Part shown: one piece after another, positions 1 to 7,917 of the stretch
Layout of the letters: the number at the start of each line of letters is the position of its first letter
Position numbering within the stretch: the first letter of the stretch is position 1
Assembly: GCF_000381925.1 (NCBI RefSeq)
Contig: NZ_KB907310.1
Location: 1-64,000 of the forward strand
From: Nocardia sp. BMG111209
GTDB lineage: Bacteria > Actinomycetota > Actinomycetes > Mycobacteriales > Mycobacteriaceae
DNA: 64,000 nucleotides
Direction: 5' to 3'
Program-made: the position numbers and the translations under genes
The notes under the pieces: model-generated
Seen by the model: the letters and a program-made list of their open reading frames with translations, nothing else
Databases searched by the model: none
Told to the model about the DNA's origin: nothing

Positions 1-587
<587 letters not shown>

Positions 588-739
588 ACGAAGGTGTTAC
601 GCGTCCACTGTGTAGTGTCTGAAACAACACACGAACCCCATGGTTCGAGGGGTTTCGGTGTGGCTGGAGAGGGTTGATTCCCTTTCTGCGCCTCACCGGA
701 GTCTGTCGAGTGTGTGGGGGTGTGGATAGTTTCATAGAG

Positions 740-857
740 TTACGGCGGTTATAGCGGTGGGGAAACGCCCGGTCCCATTCCGAACCCGGAAGCTAAGCCT
801 GCCAGCGCCGATGGTACTGCACTCGCCAGGGTGTGGGAGAGTAGGACACCGCCGGAA
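740..857 (+). rRNA. rrf: 5S ribosomal RNA
   Basis: This is a 5S gene of about 118 bases in the usual place after 23S, with the conserved internal stretch CCGAACCCGGAAGCTAAG near 779-796 and complementary ends. The 588-739 spacer carries only rRNA processing sequence and no tRNA. Ends are estimated to within a few bases. Confidence 0.95.
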
Positions 858-870
858 CATACATTCAGTG

Positions 871-898
871 AAGGGGACCCGTGATTACGGGTCCCCTT
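871..898 (+). terminator. rRNA operon terminator hairpin
   Basis: A perfect 12-base inverted repeat (AAGGGGACCCGT at 871-882, its complement at 887-898) with a 4-base loop lies 13 bases after 5S. There is no T-run, as is common in high-GC actinobacteria. Confidence 0.85.
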
Positions 899-923
899 CA
901 CTCGTTCCACGACCGGAAACAAT

Positions 924-955
924 GGCCTCCAACAGAATTGTTGGGGGCCTTTTTG
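924..955 (+). terminator. Second, T-tailed terminator hairpin
   Basis: A stem of GGCC-T-CCAAC paired with GTTGG-G-GGCC is followed by five T (950-954). This is a textbook intrinsic terminator backing up the previous hairpin. Confidence 0.85.
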
Positions 956-1068
956 CGTCCACGGTGCACACATGTCGACGGCTACAGAATGCGTCGACGT
1001 CCCGAGTGCGGTCCGGTCCCTGCGGGATCCGGCGACCGGTGATCGGTGATCGGTTGCAGAATCGGGGG

Positions 1069-2028
1069 ATGACATTGCGTACCGCATTGACCGAGCAGCT
1101 CGGCGTTCGATACCCCATAGTGTCGGCACCTATGGGTGGCGAGGCCGGCGGCGCGTTGGCTGCGGCGGTCTCCGAAGGCGGCGGGTTCGGCATGATCGGC
1201 GCCGGCCGTGGTGATCGTGAATGGCTGCGCCGGGAGGCCGGGATCGCTCGGAATGCCACCGGGAAGCCTTGGGGTATCGGTTATCTCACCTGGGCGATCA
1301 CAGAGGCCGTGATCGCCGACGCACTGTCCCACGAGCCTGCGGCGGTGATGCTGTCGTTCGGCGACCCGACACCGTTCGCCCGGCTCGTGCAGGATGCGGG
1401 TGTGCCACTGATCCTGCAGGTGACCGATCGGGCGGAGGCCCGGCGTGCCGTCGATCTCGGTGCCGACGTGATCGTGGCCCAGGGCGGCGACGCGGGTGGG
1501 CACAGCGGCGAGAACGCCATCGGCACCATGTCTTTCGTCCCGGCGGTGGTGGATCTGGCCGGGACGATTCCGGTGCTCGCGGCCGGCGGGATCGGTGACG
1601 GTCGTGGACTGGCGGCCGCGCTGGCGCTCGGTGCGGCGGGGGCACTCATCGGCACCCGTTTCCAGGCCAGCCCGGAAGCTCTGGTGTCCGAGGAGATCGG
1701 TAAGGCGATCGTGGCGGCGGACGGTGAGGACACCGAGATCAATCGCACGCTCGATATCGCCCGCGATGCCCCGTGGCCCGCGAACTATCCGGCTCGTACC
1801 CTCGGCAATCCGTTCCTGGACCGCTGGCGGGACCGCGACGACGAACTGCGCGCCACTCCCGAAGCGTTGCACGAGTATCGAGCGGCGGCCGCACGCGGTG
1901 ACATATCGGTGATCCCGGTCTGGGCCGGGCAAGCGGTCGGCCTCGTCACCGATATCCAGCCTGCCGCGGATATCGTCGCCGCCATCGTGGCCGAAGCGGA
2001 ACGCGCACTGGCCCGTATCGACCGCTGA
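1069..2028 (+). CDS. Nitronate monooxygenase (2-nitropropane dioxygenase family)
   Basis: This 319-residue FMN-dependent TIM-barrel protein probably oxidises alkyl nitronates to carbonyl plus nitrite. The N-terminus has the IVSAPMGG flavin-site motif. The family hallmark QGGDAGGHS lies near residues 137-145, followed by AAGGI and GTRF phosphate-binding segments near residues 170-200. The frame is open much further upstream, but the ATG at 1069 begins the usual family N-terminus; the upstream part overlaps the terminators and 5S region. It stands alone, about 210 bases after 5S. The family is clear; the true substrate is not visible. Confidence 0.88.
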   Translation: MTLRTALTEQLGVRYPIVSAPMGGEAGGALAAAVSEGGGFGMIGAGRGDREWLRREAGIARNATGKPWGIGYLTWAITEAVIADALSHEPAAVMLSFGDPTPFARLVQDAGVPLILQVTDRAEARRAVDLGADVIVAQGGDAGGHSGENAIGTMSFVPAVVDLAGTIPVLAAGGIGDGRGLAAALALGAAGALIGTRFQASPEALVSEEIGKAIVAADGEDTEINRTLDIARDAPWPANYPARTLGNPFLDRWRDRDDELRATPEALHEYRAAAARGDISVIPVWAGQAVGLVTDIQPAADIVAAIVAEAERALARIDR

Positions 2029-2147
2029 ATGCGGGACGCACCGGCTGGATGCGGAAGGCACAGAACGATCGACCGCCGAATTCGGACGCGACGCGCGCAC
2101 GTCCGCCCGGCCCTGATCACACCCGGTGGCAGGTTCGACGGTATGGT

Positions 2148-2230
2148 GTCCCTGGGCCGTGACTGGCGCCTGTGGATGGAATCGACCATCAGGAAGCGGC
2201 CCCGAATGCTTGCCGCGCGCCTGGGCCTCT
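2148..2230 (+). promoter_or_regulatory. ZTP (pfl-motif) riboswitch upstream of the SHMT gene
   Basis: The region matches the pfl/ZTP consensus. P1 pairs GGGCCG (2154-2159) with CGGCCC (2197-2202). GTGACTGGCG (2159-2168) contains the conserved joining segment. A second stem CCTG..TGG/CCA..CAGG caps it, followed by GGAAGCG. The 3' domain ends GCGCGCCTGGGC (2215-2226), whose CGCC can pair back with GGCG of the first domain to form the pseudoknot. It ends 12 bases before the ribosome-binding site of the next gene. ZTP riboswitches commonly control one-carbon and purine genes, including glyA, raising expression when 10-formyl-THF runs short. Confidence 0.9.
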
Positions 2231-2250
2231 GACGAACAGGAGGCTCGAAG

Positions 2251-3657
2251 GTGTCCGAATCCGAGGCGTTCCGATCCGGTCTGGATGTCGTCCGCGCGGT
2301 CGAACCGCGTATCGCGGCGGCGATCGCACAGGAACTCGACGATCAGCGTGAATCGCTGAAGCTGATCGCCAGCGAGAACTACGCCTCGCCGGCGGTCCTG
2401 CTGGCGATGGGGAACTGGCTGTCCGACAAGTACGCCGAAGGAACGATCGGACGGCGGTTCTATGCGGGCTGCCGCAACGTCGACACGGTCGAGTCGATCG
2501 CGGCGGAGCATGCCCGTGCGCTGTTCGGCGCGGAACATGCCTACGTGCAACCACATTCGGGTATCGATGCGAATCTGGTGGCATTCTGGGCGGTGCTGGC
2601 GCAGCGCGTGGAGGTGCCGGCCCTCGAGCGGGCCGCGGTGCGGCAGGTCAACGATCTCACCGAGGCGGACTGGGCGGCGTTGCGACGGGAGCTCGGTGAT
2701 CAGCGCATGCTCGGCATGTCGCTGGACGCCGGCGGGCATCTCACACACGGGTTCCGGCCCAACATCTCCGGCAAGATGTTCGACCAGCGCAGTTACGGGA
2801 CCGATCCCGAGACCGGCCTGCTCGATTACGCGGCGGTCCGGGAGGCCGCGCGGGAATTCCGGCCGTTGATTCTGGTGGCCGGTTACTCCGCCTATCCGCG
2901 ACGGGTCGACTTCGCGATCATGCGCGAGATCGCCGACGAGGTGGGTGCCACGCTGATGGTGGACATGGCCCACTTCGCGGGGCTGGTGGCCGGAAAAGTG
3001 TTCTCCGGCAACGAGGATCCGGTGCCGCACGCGCATATCGTCACCAGCACCACGCACAAGTCCCTGCGCGGTCCGCGCGGTGGGCTCGTGCTGTGCGATT
3101 CCGGTCTGGTGGATCAGGTGGACCGGGGCTGCCCGATGGTGCTCGGCGGACCGCTGCCGCATGTGATGGCGGCGAAGGCGGTCGCGCTGGCCGAGGCCCG
3201 CGCACCGGAATTCGCGGATTACGCGCAGCGCGTGGTCGACAACGCCAGAGCGCTCGCCGACGGGCTGCTGCGTCGCGGCGCTCGCCTGGTCACCGGCGGC
3301 ACCGACAACCATCTGGTCCTGATCGACGTCTCCGGGTACGGGCTGACCGGTCGCCAGGCCGAGTCCGCGCTGCTGGATGCGGGCATCGTCACCAATCGCA
3401 ATGCGATTCCCCGGGATCCGAACGGCGCCTGGTACACCACCGGTATCCGCGTCGGCACTCCGGCGCTGACCACCCGGGGTGTCGACGCGGCGGGTATGGA
3501 CGAGATCGCCGATCTCCTCGACATCGTGCTGCGTGCCACGACGCCGACCGGTAAGGCGCGCTACGCACTTGCCGACGGTGTCGCCGAGCGCGTGCGTGCC
3601 CGCTCGGCCGAACTGCTCGCCCGCCATCCGCTGTATCCGGGTCTCGAGCTGCGATGA
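2251..3657 (+). CDS. glyA: Serine hydroxymethyltransferase
   Basis: This is a 468-residue PLP enzyme interconverting serine + THF and glycine + 5,10-methylene-THF in the cytosol. It has the SHMT signatures LIASENYAS near residue 37, [15 protein letters not shown] and [13 protein letters not shown] with the PLP-binding lysine at residue 270. It is longer than E. coli GlyA (417) because of an insertion around residues 118-155, a form I associate with actinobacteria. The start is GTG with AGGAGG 7 bases upstream. A ZTP riboswitch lies in its leader. This may be a second SHMT, as actinomycetes often carry more than one; the long form is the reason for caution. Confidence 0.93.
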   Translation: MSESEAFRSGLDVVRAVEPRIAAAIAQELDDQRESLKLIASENYASPAVLLAMGNWLSDKYAEGTIGRRFYAGCRNVDTVESIAAEHARALFGAEHAYVQPHSGIDANLVAFWAVLAQRVEVPALERAAVRQVNDLTEADWAALRRELGDQRMLGMSLDAGGHLTHGFRPNISGKMFDQRSYGTDPETGLLDYAAVREAAREFRPLILVAGYSAYPRRVDFAIMREIADEVGATLMVDMAHFAGLVAGKVFSGNEDPVPHAHIVTSTTHKSLRGPRGGLVLCDSGLVDQVDRGCPMVLGGPLPHVMAAKAVALAEARAPEFADYAQRVVDNARALADGLLRRGARLVTGGTDNHLVLIDVSGYGLTGRQAESALLDAGIVTNRNAIPRDPNGAWYTTGIRVGTPALTTRGVDAAGMDEIADLLDIVLRATTPTGKARYALADGVAERVRARSAELLARHPLYPGLELR

Positions 3658-3741
3658 CCACCGGGACCTGCCGCGTCACGGCCTGCCACGTTATGGGAAT
3701 CACAAGGTCACCGAAAAGGTTGTGTCCCTAGTCTTTCGGGC

Positions 3742-4125
3742 ATGAGGAAGATTCTGCCGGCCGCGATGTCGCTGGCTGTGCTGTGGGGGGCGTCGACGGG
3801 AACGGCGCATGCGTCGTTCTCGTCCTCGACTTCCGGAAGCTGTTCCGAGACCCTGGACGACTGGGGCTACTTCTACGCCTATACCTACCAGTACGCCTAT
3901 GTCGACGGCGGCGTGATCGAAAGCGAAAGCCACAGCTTCAGTTTCAGCGGATTCCTGGACGGCGGGGAGACAGCGACGCTGTTGCGGAGCGCGGACAACA
4001 AGTGGGCGATCTACCGCGCCGGCGTGCTGGAATTGGCGGTGCCCTACATCTCCGGCGCCGGCCTGTACATGAGGGATGTCGGCGGGCCGGTCGCTGGCGA
4101 GTGGATTCAGTTGTGTGACTACTGA
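3742..4125 (+). CDS. Small secreted protein of unknown function
   Basis: This 127-residue protein has a Sec signal peptide: MRK start, hydrophobic core to about residue 20, AHA cleavage near residue 24. The mature part is about 103 residues, rich in Ser, Tyr and acidic residues. It has one cysteine near the start (SGSC) and one three residues from the end (LCDY), so a single disulfide closing the whole chain is likely. The region 3658-3741 has no gene. The 3' end overlaps the convergent LOG-family gene by 7 bases. No family recognised. Confidence 0.7.
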   Translation: MRKILPAAMSLAVLWGASTGTAHASFSSSTSGSCSETLDDWGYFYAYTYQYAYVDGGVIESESHSFSFSGFLDGGETATLLRSADNKWAIYRAGVLELAVPYISGAGLYMRDVGGPVAGEWIQLCDY

Positions 4126-4652
4126 ATTCGAGCAAGCGCGGCGGCGAGCGCGATCTCGGCCGCCTCGGCCGCGGTGGTCGCCGTGCGTGTGGGGCCGACG
4201 GGAGCGCCGGCGGCGTCCACGATCGACCAGCCGCCCAGCGACACCACCGGGAGGTCACGATGCCGGGCGAACGCGAATTCCGTCAAGGTGCCCCAGGATC
4301 CGCCGATCACGATGACCGCGTCCGCCGACGCCACCAGGATCGCGTTGCGGGCCTCGCCCATATTCGTGTACACCACGGCGGACAGACCCGGGCACACCGC
4401 CGTCCGATCCGTATCCGGCCGGATGCCGACCACGAAACCGCCTGCGCCGGAAGCGCCTTCGGCAACCGCCGCCATCACACCGGTGCCACCGCCGCAGAGC
4501 ACCACCGCACCCGCCAAGGCCAGGAGGCGACCGGCCTCCCGAGCCGTGCCGGCTTCCGGCTCGGTGCAGTCGCGTGGGCCGCAGACCGCGATCTGTGGCG
4601 CCGGCCGGGACGGTCCGGCGGATGCGGCTGCTCCGGTGGGCACGGCGGTCAT
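4119..4652 (-). CDS. LOG-family / TIGR00725-type nucleotide-binding protein
   Basis: This is a 177-residue Rossmann-like protein. The N-terminal IAVCGPRDC strand-loop, VLCGGGTGVMAAVAEGA around residues 50-66 and VIGGSWGTLTEFAFA around residues 115-130 match the SLOG superfamily (lysine-decarboxylase-like, TIGR00725 branch). It lacks the canonical PGGxGTxxE of cytokinin-activating LOG; here the motif reads GGSWGTLTE, so phosphoribohydrolase activity is not assured. The start is the ATG at 4652; the frame is open further upstream but without family-like sequence. It is convergent with the small secreted gene. Confidence 0.8.
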   Translation of the reverse strand: MTAVPTGAAASAGPSRPAPQIAVCGPRDCTEPEAGTAREAGRLLALAGAVVLCGGGTGVMAAVAEGASGAGGFVVGIRPDTDRTAVCPGLSAVVYTNMGEARNAILVASADAVIVIGGSWGTLTEFAFARHRDLPVVSLGGWSIVDAAGAPVGPTRTATTAAEAAEIALAAALARIQ

Positions 4653-4862
4653 CCTAACCCCGCCGATCTCTGCGGCCACGGCTGAGCGCGGGCATCCCGG
4701 ACCAACCGGTCCGATATAGCTGGTTATCCTGATCGTCGAACAAGGCAGGCCGAGATCGCACACCACCGGTGTGCACGGCGGCGAGATCGTCCTGCGCGGT
4801 ACCCGCGTCCGAATTGATCGAAAATCCGGCTGTTCGCGACGCCTGTCTGACAAGGCGGTGCA

Positions 4863-5903
4863 ATGACCTCCGCACGGATTCCCGAGCGTCTGGGCCTGTT
4901 CACCCGGCTCGTTCGTTCCTCGGCCGACGAGGACGCGGCGACGGTCTTCCGGCACGCGCTGGAGCAGATCGCGGCGGCCGAGCGGCTCGGCTTCGAGACC
5001 GCGTGGGTGGCGCAACATCATCTGGAGCCGGACGAGGGCGGGCTGCCGTCGCCGCTGGTATTCCTCGCACACGTCGCGGCCAGGTTCCCGGGGCTGCGGC
5101 TGGGCACGGCGATCGTCACGCTGGCGCTGGAGGATCCGATCCGGGTGGCGGAGGACGCGTCCGTGCTGGACACGCTGGCTTCGGGCCGGCTCGAGCTCGG
5201 TTTCGGCGCCGGTGGCTCGGGGCATGCGTTCGACCTGTTCGGAGTGCCCGGTGCCGAGCGGCAGCGCGTGTACGCGGACAAGCTGGACCGGGTGCGGGCC
5301 GCGTTGTCGGGTGCGCCGCTGCTGGGTGCGCGGCGGCTGAATCCGCCCGGTGGCACCCTGCCGCAGCGGCTCTGGCAGGCGACGTTCTCGGTATCCGGCG
5401 CGGAGCGGGCCGGTGCCGCCGGGGACGGGCTGCTGTTGTCGAAGGCGCAGCCGCGCGCGGCCGCCGCACCCGATGCCACACTGTCGCAGCTCCAGGAGCC
5501 GATGGTGGACGCGTATCTCGCGGCCCTGCCCGCCGGCGCGGTCCCGCGGATCGGGGCGTCACGCGGGGTGTTCGTGGCCGACGATCGCGAGACGGCACAA
5601 ACGCTGGCCGAGCGCGGCGCCACCCGCCACCTCGCCTGGCAGCGCCGCAACGGCGGCGGCCCCGAGCGGGCCGACACCGTGGCCGAGGTGCTGCGCGACT
5701 GCTACGTGGGGACGCCGGACGATGTCGCGGAGCAGGTGGCCGCCGATACCGTACTGGGCCGCGCCACCGAGTTGATGATCCAGGTGCATCCGGTCGATCC
5801 GGGTCACGAGGCCACCCTGCGCTCTGTCGAGCTGTTCGCGACCGAGGTCGTGCCGCGGCTCGGCCGCCCGATGCCGGGCACGGTGACGACCGGAACGCTG
5901 TGA
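4863..5903 (+). CDS. Luciferase-like flavin-dependent monooxygenase
   Basis: This 346-residue TIM-barrel protein belongs to the bacterial luciferase-like family, F420 or FMN dependent. It shows the LGLFTRL first strand, AAERLGFETAWVAQHHL (residues 39-55), LRLGTAIVTLALEDPIRVAEDASVLDTL (residues 79-106) and GRLELGFGAGG. It resembles the subgroup often annotated as putative FMN-dependent luciferase-like monooxygenase next to acyl-CoA enzymes, but no partner lies here. Substrate unknown. The upstream gap 4653-4862 shows no gene. Confidence 0.82.
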   Translation: MTSARIPERLGLFTRLVRSSADEDAATVFRHALEQIAAAERLGFETAWVAQHHLEPDEGGLPSPLVFLAHVAARFPGLRLGTAIVTLALEDPIRVAEDASVLDTLASGRLELGFGAGGSGHAFDLFGVPGAERQRVYADKLDRVRAALSGAPLLGARRLNPPGGTLPQRLWQATFSVSGAERAGAAGDGLLLSKAQPRAAAAPDATLSQLQEPMVDAYLAALPAGAVPRIGASRGVFVADDRETAQTLAERGATRHLAWQRRNGGGPERADTVAEVLRDCYVGTPDDVAEQVAADTVLGRATELMIQVHPVDPGHEATLRSVELFATEVVPRLGRPMPGTVTTGTL

Positions 5904-6020
5904 CGACCGGAACGCCGGCATCGTCCACGACGGGAGTGCCGCGCACCGGACGACAGGAGTGTGAAGGCCGCGTCGGGAACAACCTCCCGGCGGCTGTTCC
6001 GGCGCGGGTAGTCTCGGGGG

Positions 6021-6812
6021 ATGTCGGGTGTGGCGGGCGTCCTGTACGACATCGACGGGGTGCTGGTGACCTCCTGGCGGGAGATTCCGGGGGCAGCCGC
6101 TACGCTGCGCCGGATCCGGGCCGCCGGGCTGCGGCGGGCCTTTCTCACCAACACCACGTCGGTCACCTGTGCACAGATCGCGGCGCGGCTGCGGGGTGTG
6201 GGAATCGAGGTCGAGGACGGGGAGATCGTCACCGCGGCCCGGTTGACCGCCACATATCTGCGGCAGGAGTATCCGGGTGCGCGGGTGTGGGTGCTCAATC
6301 ACGGTGATGTCGACGCCGATCTGGCCGGAGTGCCGCGCGACGACGAGCGGCCCGAAGTGGTGGTGCTCGGTGGCGCCGGCGCCGAATTCACGCATCGGGC
6401 GCTGAGCCGCGTGGTGGAACTGATGCTCGACGGTGTTCCGGTGGTCGCCATGCAGGGCGGGAGCACCTGGGCCACCGCCGACGGGCTGCGGATCGATACC
6501 GGCGTCTATCTGCCCGGTCTGGAGGCGGCGGGGCGCGCGCGAATCACGGTGGTGGGCAAGCCGTCCGGTACCGGATTCCACATCTGTGCGGAGTTGATCG
6601 GCAGTGGCCCTGCGGACATCGTCATGGTGGGCGACGATCTGTACTCGGATGTCCTTGCGGCACAACGGATCGGGATGATCGGAGTATTGGTGCGAACCGG
6701 TAAGTTCCATGCGGCCGCACTGGCCGGGGCGGAGCGGGCGCCGGACTATGTCGTGGACTCGATCGCGGATCTGCCGGACGTACTCGCGGGCATACCCGAT
6801 GCGTTGGAGTAA
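6021..6812 (+). CDS. HAD-superfamily (IIA, NagD-like) hydrolase
   Basis: This is a 263-residue phosphatase-like protein. HAD motif I is DIDGVLV near residue 10. Motif II is LTNTTS near residue 42. The conserved Lys is in GKPSG near residue 184, and motif III is VGDDLYSD near residue 208. The cap between motifs II and III is of the IIA type seen in NagD, LHPP and HDHD2. Substrate cannot be read from sequence. Monocistronic. Confidence 0.85.
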   Translation: MSGVAGVLYDIDGVLVTSWREIPGAAATLRRIRAAGLRRAFLTNTTSVTCAQIAARLRGVGIEVEDGEIVTAARLTATYLRQEYPGARVWVLNHGDVDADLAGVPRDDERPEVVVLGGAGAEFTHRALSRVVELMLDGVPVVAMQGGSTWATADGLRIDTGVYLPGLEAAGRARITVVGKPSGTGFHICAELIGSGPADIVMVGDDLYSDVLAAQRIGMIGVLVRTGKFHAAALAGAERAPDYVVDSIADLPDVLAGIPDALE

Positions 6813-7050
6813 AGCCGAATCGCGGAAATTAGTCTATGAATTTCCTCTCAATCATTCTTCTGGTCAAGTGATGAACTCGGCGCCGACGGGGTACGCGGTG
6901 ATCGGTCGATCGCTTGTGCAATGTCGCGCGAATAAAAACTATGAGAATTATTAAAAAACGCCTTCCCTTGTCGAAGGCGCACAAGTAAGGTGTGCGTGGC
7001 AAACAGTTGGTGATCATCTGATTCTGATGGTCCGGAGAGAGAAGTACGTA
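6813..7050. other. AT-rich intergenic leader
   Basis: This is a notably AT-rich patch in an otherwise GC-rich window, especially 6825-6955. A hairpin with CGCCTTC/GAAGGCG arms sits near 6959-6979. No protein-coding signal. It probably holds the promoter of the small peptide gene that follows. Confidence 0.5.
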
Positions 7051-7131
7051 ATGGACGCGATCATCAGCCTGCTCAACTTCGCTGCGAACTTGGTGACGGC
7101 ACTGGGCACCGGCTCATCCGCGATAGGTTAA
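7051..7131 (+). CDS. 26-residue amphipathic peptide
   Basis: This tiny ORF has an ATG start 12 bases after GGAGAG (7033-7038) and a TAA stop. It is followed at 7187-7213 by an intrinsic terminator, so it forms its own transcription unit. The peptide begins MDAIISLLNF. Hydrophobic residues fill most positions 4-18, while S6, N9, N13 and T16 recur every 3-4 residues, giving one polar face of a helix. The tail is Gly/Ser-rich. There is no signal peptide. It could be a PorA/PorH-like or modulin-like membrane peptide; no homology can be claimed from sequence alone. Confidence 0.55.
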   Translation: MDAIISLLNFAANLVTALGTGSSAIG

Positions 7132-7186
7132 GTCATACAGCCAACTTTCGGCTAATTTGGAAGTCTCCTGAAGCTGGAAAGGAAGA

Positions 7187-7217
7187 CCCCGATCCGTGAC
7201 AACCGGATCGGGGCTTT
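7187..7217 (+). terminator. Intrinsic terminator
   Basis: CCCCGATCCG (7187-7196) pairs with CGGATCGGGG (7204-7213), followed by CTTTC. It closes the small peptide unit ahead of the TetR gene. Confidence 0.8.
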
Positions 7218-7234
7218 CGGTATTGTCTGGCGCA

Positions 7235-7867
7235 ATGTCACAGGAAACGAACACGGGCAGGATGTACGCCGGACAGCCCGTAGAAGACCGGCAGCGGCAG
7301 CGACGTGCGCGTTTTCTGGAGTCCGGTCTCACGGTGTTCGCGCGCGACGGCTACGCGAACAGCTCGGTGGGGGCGATCTGCAAAGATGCCGGACTCTCCT
7401 CGCGTCAGTTCTACGAGGAGTTCACCGGCCGGGAATCGCTGCTGCTCGAGCTGTACGAACAGATCGACAGGGAGTCAAGGGAATCGGTGGCCGAGGCGCT
7501 GGCGGCCCATACCGACGCCGCCGCGGTGGAGACCATCGATGCGGCGGTGCGGGCCTACATCGAGTCGATCGGACGGGATCCGCGCAAGGCGCGGGTGGCG
7601 CTGGTCGAGGTGGTCGGCGCGGGGCCCAAGGTGGAGAAGTTCCGGCTCGAATTGCGCCGTGCCTGGGGATCTTTGCTGGCCGGCGCGGCCGAGGACGCGG
7701 CGTTGCACGGTGAGATCCCTTCCGGCGACTACGAGATGCGCTCGCTCGCGATCATCGGCGCGGTCAACTACGTCGTGGATGCCTGGAGCGGTTCGGATCC
7801 CAGGCCGCCGCTGACGGATGTGACCCAGGTGCTGCGGCGGGTGATCATCGGCGCGGTCAGTGCCTGA
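7235..7867 (+). CDS. TetR/AcrR-family transcriptional regulator
   Basis: This is a 210-residue regulator. The N-terminal HTH lies at about residues 18-65, with FARDGYANSSVGAICKDAGLSSRQFYEEF as its core. The C-terminal domain is helical and ligand-binding. The GTG at 7196 falls inside the terminator hairpin, so the ATG at 7235 is preferred. Next gene (7918) is on the same strand. Target and ligand unknown. Confidence 0.85.
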   Translation: MSQETNTGRMYAGQPVEDRQRQRRARFLESGLTVFARDGYANSSVGAICKDAGLSSRQFYEEFTGRESLLLELYEQIDRESRESVAEALAAHTDAAAVETIDAAVRAYIESIGRDPRKARVALVEVVGAGPKVEKFRLELRRAWGSLLAGAAEDAALHGEIPSGDYEMRSLAIIGAVNYVVDAWSGSDPRPPLTDVTQVLRRVIIGAVSA

Positions 7868-7917
7868 GCGCGCGCGGCAACCGTTGCCGGCGGACGCGAT
7901 TCGCTAGCATCGGCAGG

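Noticed and set aside
588..739. tRNA in the 23S-5S spacer
   Set aside because: No cloverleaf, TPsiC arm or CCA-type end; only rRNA processing sequence.
982..3627. 881-codon open frame on the minus strand
   Set aside because: It is antisense to the nitronate monooxygenase and SHMT genes, has Arg/His/Gly-rich composition typical of shadow frames in GC-rich DNA and no family motifs.
4769..6307. 512-codon plus-strand frame
   Set aside because: It overlaps the luciferase-like and HAD genes in another frame; Arg/Gly-rich, no motifs.
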